Assembly: GCA_029938595.1 (NCBI GenBank)
Contig: JAOZUP010000233.1
Location: forward strand, 1 to 6,631
Length of the DNA stretch: 6,631 nt
Direction of reading: 5' to 3'
DNA from: Thermoanaerobaculales bacterium
Lineage (GTDB): Bacteria > Acidobacteriota > Thermoanaerobaculia > Thermoanaerobaculales > Sulfomarinibacteraceae
The notes under the pieces were generated by a model, which ran no database searches, was not told the origin of the DNA, and worked only from the letters and a program-made list of their open reading frames with translations. Every line of letters begins with the position of its first letter. Position 1 is the stretch's first letter. Of the stretch, positions 1 through 4,815 are shown piece after piece. A program made the position numbers and the translations under genes.

Positions 1-1
1 G

Positions 2-118
2 CTGCATCGCATGATCGGCACCAGCGATTGCCGCCTCCTCGAGGTCTCCACCAATCACCTCGACGACGTCGTCCGCCTCGACGATCGCTATGGGCGAGAG
101 GGTACAAGTGCACCCTAG
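2..118 (+). CDS. C-terminal end of a cupin-domain mannose-6-phosphate isomerase-like protein (5' truncated)
   Basis: Only the last 38 codons lie in the window, ending in TAG at 116-118. The peptide contains an HRM-IGTSDC segment followed by LLEVSTNHLDDVVRL and DDRYGREG. The E-V-S-T...DDVVRL-D-x-YGR pattern is the usual C-terminal signature of type II phosphomannose isomerase cupins, found alone or as the C-terminal half of mannose-1-phosphate guanylyltransferases. Such enzymes supply GDP-mannose for surface polysaccharides. I cannot tell the stand-alone cupin from the fused guanylyltransferase because the catalytic part is upstream of the window. Family assignment is from motif memory; the fragment is too short for more. 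Confidence 0.7.
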   Translation: MHRMIGTSDCRLLEVSTNHLDDVVRLDDRYGREGTSAP

Positions 119-154
119 CCTGTTCTCGCGACAAAACGCGGTAAGAAGAGCGGG

Positions 155-184
155 TTAACGACTCGCTGGCAGAGTCCGTATACT
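155..184 (+). promoter_or_regulatory. Possible sigma-70-type promoter of the 202-891 gene
   Basis: TTAACG (155-160) and TATACT (179-184) are separated by 18 bases, a plausible -35/-10 pair (4/6 and 5/6 matches to TTGACA and TATAAT). It would start transcription near 190, giving a very short leader that barely includes the ribosome binding site. Inferred from sequence only. Confidence 0.35.
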
Positions 185-189
185 TGTAT

Positions 190-197
190 GGGGGAAG
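190..197 (+). promoter_or_regulatory. Ribosome binding site that fixes the start at 202
   Basis: A purine run GGGGGAAG lies just before ATG 202. An in-frame TTG at 184 lies upstream of this run and has no comparable site, so the ATG is the better start. Confidence 0.6.
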
Positions 198-201
198 AAC
201 C

Positions 202-891
202 ATGACATCAAAGATCCTCCTTTGGGTCCGCTATGCCCTGTTGCAGGGTGCGATCTTGGCCTTTGGTGCGCTTGTCTGGTCGTCGGAAAAGGCAACGCCA
301 ACACCCACCCCTCGTCCGGCGGGGGAGAGGTCGCTGACTGATATGGCTAAAACGAAGCAGCTCAAGGGTGCAGAAAAGGGGAAGCCCATTGTTATCAGCA
401 ATGAGAATCTCTCAGACTATGCGTCCCAGAGAGAGCTGACGACGGCCTCGGAGAAGTCTCAACCCTCCAACAGACCCATCCACGCCGGTACCGGTGCTGG
501 AATTGTCACGACACCAGCAGGCTCCTCGTCCGGATATGGCGATGAACGAAAACGGTATTGGCAGGGCCGATACAAACAACAACTCGATCTCTTAGAATCC
601 GTCAAAAACCAGATCCAGAAATTGGACTACGAAATACCAGGACTCTGGCGCGACTTCTACGCGTGGGACGATCCTGCGTATCGGGATGGGGTCATCAAGC
701 CCAATCTCGACTCCGCACTTGCCCGTCGCGATAGTCTCGAAACTCAGCTTCGGGAAGGCGAAGAGGAGCTGCAGCAGATCAAATCATCCGCCCGAGAGGA
801 CGGTGGTGAGCCGGGCTGGTTCCGAGAGATACCGATAGCGACGCCGACCAAACCAAAACCAGAACCAACCCCAGGAATAGTAATTTATTAG
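202..891 (+). CDS. Hypothetical membrane-anchored or exported coiled-coil protein
   Basis: A 229-residue protein of unknown function. Residues 1-28 look like a signal peptide or signal anchor: Lys4 and Arg10 precede a hydrophobic stretch at about 12-26. A Thr/Pro repeat (TPTPTP, 32-37) follows, then a polar low-complexity region to about 113. Residues 114-209 form a charged, helix-rich domain: an YWQGRYKQQL start, a heptad-like run to about 145, a W-x-DFYAWDDP turn (149-158), a second helix (165-200) and a conserved-looking EPGWFRE end (203-209). The C-terminus is again Pro/Thr/Lys-rich. I recall similar small proteins (helical pair with an FY-x-x-DDP turn and a PxW(F/L)R end) as recurrent hypotheticals in Acidobacteriota; this is memory, not a search. 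It looks less GC-biased than its neighbours, especially at the 3' end. A periplasmic location is inferred. Confidence 0.75.
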   Translation: MTSKILLWVRYALLQGAILAFGALVWSSEKATPTPTPRPAGERSLTDMAKTKQLKGAEKGKPIVISNENLSDYASQRELTTASEKSQPSNRPIHAGTGAGIVTTPAGSSSGYGDERKRYWQGRYKQQLDLLESVKNQIQKLDYEIPGLWRDFYAWDDPAYRDGVIKPNLDSALARRDSLETQLREGEEELQQIKSSAREDGGEPGWFREIPIATPTKPKPEPTPGIVIY

Positions 892-911
892 CCGCTGATC
901 CGCGCGGGCCG

Positions 912-940
912 TTGCCACACACCTGTTGCGGAACTAGGTT
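912..940 (+). promoter_or_regulatory. Possible promoter of miaB
   Basis: TTGCCA (912-917) and TAGGTT (935-940) are 17 bases apart, an ordinary spacing; a TACAAT hexamer overlaps at 940-945 but is too far (22 bases) from the TTGCCA. The element TAGGTTACAAT resembles TAGGTTATAGT upstream of parA (2888-2898), which supports a shared promoter motif. Inferred. Confidence 0.4.
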
Positions 941-965
941 ACAATTCTCGGGTCTTGGAATATAA

Positions 966-2306
966 ATGCGAATGAGATCCTATTTCATTGAAACCTGGGG
1001 CTGCCAGATGAATCAGCACGACAGCGAGTTGATCGAGGGGCAGCTGCGTGAACGCGGGCTCCGTCCAGCGGGTGCTGCTGGCGAAGCTGATCTCGTAATT
1101 CTCAACACCTGCTCGGTTCGGGAGCGGCCGATGCAAAAGATCGTGAGTAGGATCGGCGTTCTCGAAAAATTGACTAGGCCGCCGGTCATCGGCGTGTGCG
1201 GGTGCGTCGCGCAACAGGAAGGGGCATCTCTCCTCGGCCGTTCGAAGTCGGTCGGGTTCGTGCTCGGGCCTGGGCAGATCGGACTGGTAGGGGAGGCGGT
1301 CCGCGCGGTCGAGCAGGGCGAACGGGCGGTTCTCACCGGCTTCAACGCGGACAGCGAGCACAACTTCAGCACCATCTTCCGTAAGAGCTCGACGCGGGGG
1401 ATGGTGACGGTTGTTGAGGGCTGTAACGAGTTCTGCACCTTTTGCGTCGTGCCCTATACCCGAGGACGGGAATCGAGCCGGTCGATGACGGATGTGCTCA
1501 CGGAGGTGAGGTCGCTCGCGGCCGGCGGTGTCAAAGAGATCGAGCTCCTGGGGCAGACCGTCAACGCCTACGTCTGTCCGGATTCCGGCGCCGATTTCGC
1601 GACCCTCCTCGATGCGGTGGCCGAAGTGCCCGGGCTGTGCAGAGTGCGGTACATCACCTCACACCCACGATACTTCAATGACCGTTTGATGGGGGTACTG
1701 GCCTCGAACCCGATAGTTTCGCGCTACCTCCATCTCCCGTTTCAGTCCGGTTCCGACACGATCCTCGAGCGAATGCATCGACGCTACACCCGCGACGAGT
1801 TTGTTGAACTCATCGGTAGGTTGAGGACCGCGGTGCCGGACATCCATCTTTCGACCGATGTGATCGTCGGCTTTCCCGGGGAGACCGAGGAGGATTTCCT
1901 GCAAACGATGAAGCTCCTCGAGAGGCTCCGTTTTGGACACGTCTTCGCCTTCGCGTTTTCGCCGCGTCCTGGCACGCCGGCGGCGAAGTACGGAGATCAG
2001 GTCTCCGAGGAGGTTATGAAGGGGCGCCTCCACAGGCTCTTCGAACTCACCGACCGGATTTCTCTCGAGCTCAACAAGGAACTTGTCGGCAGTGCGGTGG
2101 CAGTCCTCGTCGACGGCGATAGCCGGCGCGATCCGAACGATTGGCAGGGCAGGGGAGAGGACAACCGGGTGGTGAACTTCCCCAAGACCGGGCATGAGAC
2201 GATCGGCGATGTTGTCGCCGTTCGGATTCGGCGGGCCGGTGCGCATTCGCTGGTCGGAGATCGAGATGACGGCGTCAGCCGTTTGCCGGTCATTGGTCAG
2301 GCTTGA
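966..2306 (+). CDS. miaB: tRNA-2-methylthio-N6-dimethylallyladenosine synthase
   Basis: MiaB adds a methylthio group to i6A37 of tRNAs reading UNN codons, giving ms2i6A37, in the cytoplasm. The 446-residue protein has all three parts of the methylthiotransferase family. The N-terminal domain opens with YFIETWGCQMN and carries the three auxiliary-cluster cysteines Cys13, Cys49 (NTCSVRE) and Cys80 (GCVAQ). The radical SAM domain has the C-x3-C-x2-C motif at Cys153, Cys157 and Cys160 within EGCNEFCTFC, followed by VPYTRGRE. Later landmarks are LLGQTVNAY, HLPFQSGSD and STDVIVGFPGETEEDF. A C-terminal TRAM-like RNA-binding region spans about 374-440. GCQMN and NTCSVRE favour MiaB over MtaB or RimO. 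ATG 966 is the first start, although ATG 972 is also possible and neither has a clear Shine-Dalgarno. Length is near the usual size. The next gene follows after 35 bp. Confidence 0.95.
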   Translation: MRMRSYFIETWGCQMNQHDSELIEGQLRERGLRPAGAAGEADLVILNTCSVRERPMQKIVSRIGVLEKLTRPPVIGVCGCVAQQEGASLLGRSKSVGFVLGPGQIGLVGEAVRAVEQGERAVLTGFNADSEHNFSTIFRKSSTRGMVTVVEGCNEFCTFCVVPYTRGRESSRSMTDVLTEVRSLAAGGVKEIELLGQTVNAYVCPDSGADFATLLDAVAEVPGLCRVRYITSHPRYFNDRLMGVLASNPIVSRYLHLPFQSGSDTILERMHRRYTRDEFVELIGRLRTAVPDIHLSTDVIVGFPGETEEDFLQTMKLLERLRFGHVFAFAFSPRPGTPAAKYGDQVSEEVMKGRLHRLFELTDRISLELNKELVGSAVAVLVDGDSRRDPNDWQGRGEDNRVVNFPKTGHETIGDVVAVRIRRAGAHSLVGDRDDGVSRLPVIGQA

Positions 2307-2341
2307 CATTAGCCGCGGGGCCCGACACATTAGAAGCTGAA

Positions 2342-2839
2342 ATGAACGAACGAGATCCCTCGGCGGCGATAAAGATGACTGTTCGCGGGCTGATCATGGA
2401 CCCGACGTCCAACAGTCCCGTTGTGGTCCTCCAAAACGATGAAGGCAACACCTTCCTCCCGATCTGGATCGGCGTGTGTGAGGCCAACTCCATTGCCCTC
2501 GAGTTGGAGGGGGTTGACCCGCCGCGGCCGATGACCCATGACCTCATCCGCGATCTCATCGCAAGCACCGGGCACGCAGTCGACCACGTGTTCATCCATA
2601 CCCTGGACGACAGCGTGTTCATAGCATCAATCCAAATCAGGGATGCGAAGGAGGTAGTCCACCACCTCGACTCCCGTCCGTCCGACGCAATCGCCATTGC
2701 GCTACGGACGAAGGCCGACGTCCTGGTCGATCCATCCGTGCTCGAGCGGGCGGTTATGAGTGAGGAAGACGTCGAGGAAACCCTGCGAACGATCCTCGAA
2801 CGCATGCGCCCGGAAGACATGGGCGAGTACGAGATGTGA
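2342..2839 (+). CDS. Bifunctional nuclease family (DUF151) protein
   Basis: A 165-residue protein of the BFN/DUF151 family (Pfam PF02577). The domain starts near residue 12 with MTVRGLIMDPTSNSPVV, has LPIWIGVCEANSIALELEGV (39-58), then PPRPMTHDLI (60-69), and ends with the hallmark DSRPSDAIAIALR (110-122). Plant relatives were described as dual DNase/RNase enzymes; the role in bacteria is poorly known, so the name should be read as a family label. An acidic tail (EEDVEET...PEDMGEYEM) follows the domain. The frame is open back to a TTG at 2303 overlapping the miaB stop, but ATG 2342 is the better start because family homology begins after it; ATG 2375 (Met12) is another candidate. The 35-bp gap suggests cotranscription with miaB. 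Confidence 0.9.
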   Translation: MNERDPSAAIKMTVRGLIMDPTSNSPVVVLQNDEGNTFLPIWIGVCEANSIALELEGVDPPRPMTHDLIRDLIASTGHAVDHVFIHTLDDSVFIASIQIRDAKEVVHHLDSRPSDAIAIALRTKADVLVDPSVLERAVMSEEDVEETLRTILERMRPEDMGEYEM

Positions 2840-2847
2840 CCGCGGTC
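2838..2847. repeat. 10-bp perfect palindrome at the bfn stop codon
   Basis: GACCGCGGTC overlaps the TGA stop (2837-2839) of the nuclease-family gene. No T-run follows, so it is not a convincing intrinsic terminator; it may be chance in GC-rich DNA. Confidence 0.4.
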
Positions 2848-2861
2848 TCAGGTTCCAATCG

Positions 2862-2898
2862 TTGACACCCGAATATCCGCCTCCACTTAGGTTATAGT
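2862..2898 (+). promoter_or_regulatory. Possible parA promoter region
   Basis: A perfect TTGACA (2862-2867) lies upstream of TAGGTTATAGT (2888-2898). The spacing to TAGGTT is 20 bases and to TATAGT (2893-2898) is 25, both long for a sigma-70 promoter, so the exact -10 is unsure. The second element is shared with the miaB upstream region. Confidence 0.35.
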
Positions 2899-2931
2899 GA
2901 CTCAGCTCGAATTGCTCGTTGCGGAGAATTC

Positions 2932-3693
2932 ATGAAGATCGCAATCACCAACCAGAAGGGCGGTGTCGGGAAGACAACCACCGCCATCAATCTCGCCGCG
3001 GGCCTCGCGCAGAAAGGGCTGAAGACCCTGCTCATCGACCTCGACCCCCAGGCCAACTCGACGATGTCTAACGTCGATCTCGAGGAACTCAACGGCAATA
3101 TGTATGACGTTTTGAATGGGGGGACCTCCCTGGCGGAGGTGATCGTACCCGGCACCCTCGACAACCTCTTCATCGCTCCCTCCAGGATCGCCATGGCCAA
3201 GCTCGAGGTCCGTTTGGGCGGAGAGCTCGACGCACCCTACCGACTCAAAGACTGCATCGATTCGCTCGGTGGAGAGTACGACGCGATCATCATCGACACC
3301 CCACCGACCCTCGGTCTGCTGACCGTTAATGCCATGGTTGCCGCAACGCATGTGCTCATTCCGATTCAAGCATCGTATTTCGCACTCGAGGGAACCGACG
3401 ATCTGTTGGAGACCATCGACAAGATCAAGGCGCGGCCCAACACCGAGCTGAGAGTGTTGGGCGTGCTGATAACCATGTTCGACCGGCGCACGATCTTGGC
3501 CCGTGAGGTTCGGGAGGAGATCCTGGAAGTATTTGGCGACCACGTTTTCGACACCTTCATCACGAAGTCCGTACGCCTCGAGGAATCACCGGCCCATCGG
3601 TCGAGCATCTTCGACCACGCGCCGTCTTCGAGCGGTGCCTATGAGTATTATCGTCTCTGCGAGGAGGTCCTCCAACGTGTCGGGACCAAATAA
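2932..3693 (+). CDS. parA: ParA/Soj-family chromosome-partitioning ATPase
   Basis: A 253-residue ATPase that would bind DNA non-specifically as an ATP dimer and position ParB-bound origin regions. The deviant Walker A motif KGGVGKTT is at 9-16, with signature Lys9 and P-loop Lys14. The A' segment LLIDLDPQANST is at 33-44 (Asp36, Asp38). Walker B is YDAIIIDTPPTLG with Asp122 at its centre. A VRLEESPAHRSSIFDHAPSS segment near residue 206 onward matches the usual C-terminal Soj loop. There is no N-terminal DNA-binding extension, so it is the short chromosomal type rather than a P1-type plasmid ParA. No amphipathic MinD-type C-terminal helix is evident. GGAGA at 2923-2927 serves ATG 2932. The parB start lies inside its 3' end, so the two are translationally linked. 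Confidence 0.92.
   Translation: MKIAITNQKGGVGKTTTAINLAAGLAQKGLKTLLIDLDPQANSTMSNVDLEELNGNMYDVLNGGTSLAEVIVPGTLDNLFIAPSRIAMAKLEVRLGGELDAPYRLKDCIDSLGGEYDAIIIDTPPTLGLLTVNAMVAATHVLIPIQASYFALEGTDDLLETIDKIKARPNTELRVLGVLITMFDRRTILAREVREEILEVFGDHVFDTFITKSVRLEESPAHRSSIFDHAPSSSGAYEYYRLCEEVLQRVGTK
3661..3667 (+). promoter_or_regulatory. Shine-Dalgarno of parB inside parA
   Basis: GAGGAGG ends nine bases before GTG 3677. This decides the parB start over the in-frame ATG at 3641 and the more upstream GTG at 3503, both of which would be shadows of parA coding sequence. Confidence 0.7.
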
Positions 3694-4570
3694 CCCCAAG
3701 GCCGGCTTGCCCCCACATCGGCGTATGCGCCACGACCGCCACTTTGTCGACGAATTAGCCGAGCGAATGGGGGAGGGGATTGGTCGTATGATCCGAATCA
3801 CGGCCATCACCAGCAACCAGGATCAGCCGCGGTCCAACCTCGGGCATCTCGAGGATCTGAAATCTTCGATCGACGTACACGGGATTCTAGAGCCCCTTCT
3901 GGTGCGCCCGATCGACGGAGGGAAGGTCGAGCTGGTATCGGGAGAGCGGCGATTTCACGCGGCCATGGCCGTGGGTTTGACCGAGGTTCCGTGTATTGAA
4001 CTCGACGTCAACGATCAACAGGCTCTCGAGATCGCGCTCATCGAAAATCTGCAACGAAAGGACCTTACGGCGTTCGAGGAGGCGGATGGCTACCGCACCC
4101 TGATCGGAAAGTACGACTACACCCACCAACAGGTCGCGGATGCGGTCGGTCGCTCACGAGTGACTGTCACAGAAAGCCTTCGGCTTCTCGAAATTCCGGA
4201 GGCGATCCGGGAGCTGTGTCGGCATGCCGACATCAACGCCAAGGGCGTTCTGCTCGAGATCGCCAGGGTGGGTGACGAATCCGCCATGCGCGAGCTCATT
4301 CGGGTGATCGTCGAGGAACGCCTTGATCGAGCAGCCGTTAGACAACGACGGGCCGACCTGGAAGGCGGAGGCGCCGGTGGAAGTTCGACCGAGGACTCCC
4401 GCGGAGCCCCGCGCAAACCGTTCATGGTTCGATTCAGCAACCCTGATCGGAGCTTCTCGCTTTCATTGTCCTTCCGAACTGAAGCGGAACCCGAGCCTCG
4501 CCAGGTCATCGAGGCCTTGAAAGAGGTGATTCGCGAGCTCGAGTCGGGACTCGAGGAAGAACGGCAGTAG
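3677..4570 (+). CDS. parB: ParB/Spo0J-family partition protein, variant type
   Basis: With the GTG start the protein has 297 residues and overlaps parA by 17 bases. The ParB N-terminal domain runs from about 38: MIRITAITSNQDQPR, then GILEPLLVRP (69-78), SGERRFHAA (88-96) and ENLQRKDLTAFEEADGY (123-139). The GERR and ENLQRxDL boxes are the parts that bind CTP in ParB clamps. A helix-turn-helix follows (about 148-174, YTHQQVADAVGRSRVTVTESLRLLEIP), expected to read parS. Two ends differ from canonical ParB. The N-terminus lacks the GLGRGLxAL-type motif that touches ParA and instead has PPHRRMRHDRHFVDELAER (13-31). The C-terminus, after a Gly/Ser linker (about 234-250), has a PFMVRFSNPDRSFSLSLSFR strand-rich segment then a charged helix, rather than the usual short dimerisation end. 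The partner is presumably the adjacent ParA. No parS-like site is seen in the window. Confidence 0.88.
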   Translation: MSGPNNPKAGLPPHRRMRHDRHFVDELAERMGEGIGRMIRITAITSNQDQPRSNLGHLEDLKSSIDVHGILEPLLVRPIDGGKVELVSGERRFHAAMAVGLTEVPCIELDVNDQQALEIALIENLQRKDLTAFEEADGYRTLIGKYDYTHQQVADAVGRSRVTVTESLRLLEIPEAIRELCRHADINAKGVLLEIARVGDESAMRELIRVIVEERLDRAAVRQRRADLEGGGAGGSSTEDSRGAPRKPFMVRFSNPDRSFSLSLSFRTEAEPEPRQVIEALKEVIRELESGLEEERQ

Positions 4571-4595
4571 CCTGGAAGAGGGGGGCAGCTGGAGT

Positions 4596-4622
4596 CCGGA
4601 TATGTGGTGTAACCATATCAGG
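4596..4622. repeat. Inverted repeat downstream of parB
   Basis: CCGGATATG (4596-4604) faces CATATCAGG (4614-4622): eight of nine positions pair around a nine-base centre. It is followed by AT-rich DNA but not by a T-run, so it could be an operator or a weak terminator hairpin for parAB. Confidence 0.45.
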
Positions 4623-4648
4623 TTTACATAATATATCTTATCGGACAT
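4621..4648. other. AT-rich stretch in GC-rich surroundings
   Basis: The stretch from GGTTTACATAATATATCTTA onward is by far the most AT-rich run in the window. It could be a DNA-unwinding element of an origin or the core of a promoter for the downstream permease; CATAAT (4627-4632) is a -10 candidate but no matching -35 is seen. Confidence 0.4.
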
Positions 4649-4667
4649 TCAATCCGGGGCACAATGC

Positions 4668-4705
4668 TGCGGAAAACGTCTCTCCTGTGGAAAAGCTGTG
4701 GATTC
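4668..4705 (+). promoter_or_regulatory. Cluster of DnaA-box-like repeats
   Basis: TGCGGAAAA (4668-4676), TGTGGAAAA (4686-4694) and TGTGGATTC (4697-4705) resemble the DnaA box TGTGGATAA, with two, one and two mismatches. The last two are direct repeats with an 11-bp period, close to one DNA turn, as in arrays that assemble DnaA. They lie about 20 bp from the AT-rich stretch. No perfect consensus box is present, so the call is tentative. Confidence 0.4.
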
Positions 4706-4756
4706 TCTCCGACGACACTAAACGCCCAGGGAGAAATGCGAATTGGTCGTTTTCCG
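4670..4756. repeat. Spaced 9-bp inverted repeat
   Basis: CGGAAAACG at 4670-4678 recurs as its exact reverse complement CGTTTTCCG at 4748-4756. The arms flank the DnaA-box-like repeats. Purpose unknown; a pair of binding sites is possible. Confidence 0.4.
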
Positions 4757-4772
4757 TGTAAGATTCAACGGA

Positions 4773-4782
4773 TGAGATCTCA
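4773..4782. repeat. 10-bp perfect palindrome upstream of the permease gene
   Basis: TGAGATCTCA is a perfect palindrome 33 bp before the GTG start at 4816. It sits where an operator or leader element would be, but may be chance. Confidence 0.35.
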
Positions 4783-4815
4783 GTATCACTTTCAACCGTT
4801 CGGACGGCGGACCCG

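Noticed and set aside
1659..2330. 223-codon minus-strand frame opposite miaB
   Set aside because: Shadow of the conserved radical SAM and TRAM coding region.
2303..2341. TTG start for the DUF151 gene overlapping the miaB stop
   Set aside because: The added 13 residues show no family similarity, and an ATG follows at 2342.
2902..3543. 213-codon minus-strand frame opposite parA
   Set aside because: Antisense to clear Walker A and Walker B coding sequence, with no domain of its own.
3503..3676. N-terminal extension of parB to an upstream GTG, or a start at ATG 3641
   Set aside because: The extra residues are an off-frame reading of parA, Arg/Ser-rich and unlike ParB, and the good Shine-Dalgarno at 3661-3667 serves GTG 3677.
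4596..4640. Intrinsic terminator after parB
   Set aside because: The hairpin is short and followed by mixed A/T sequence instead of a T-run.
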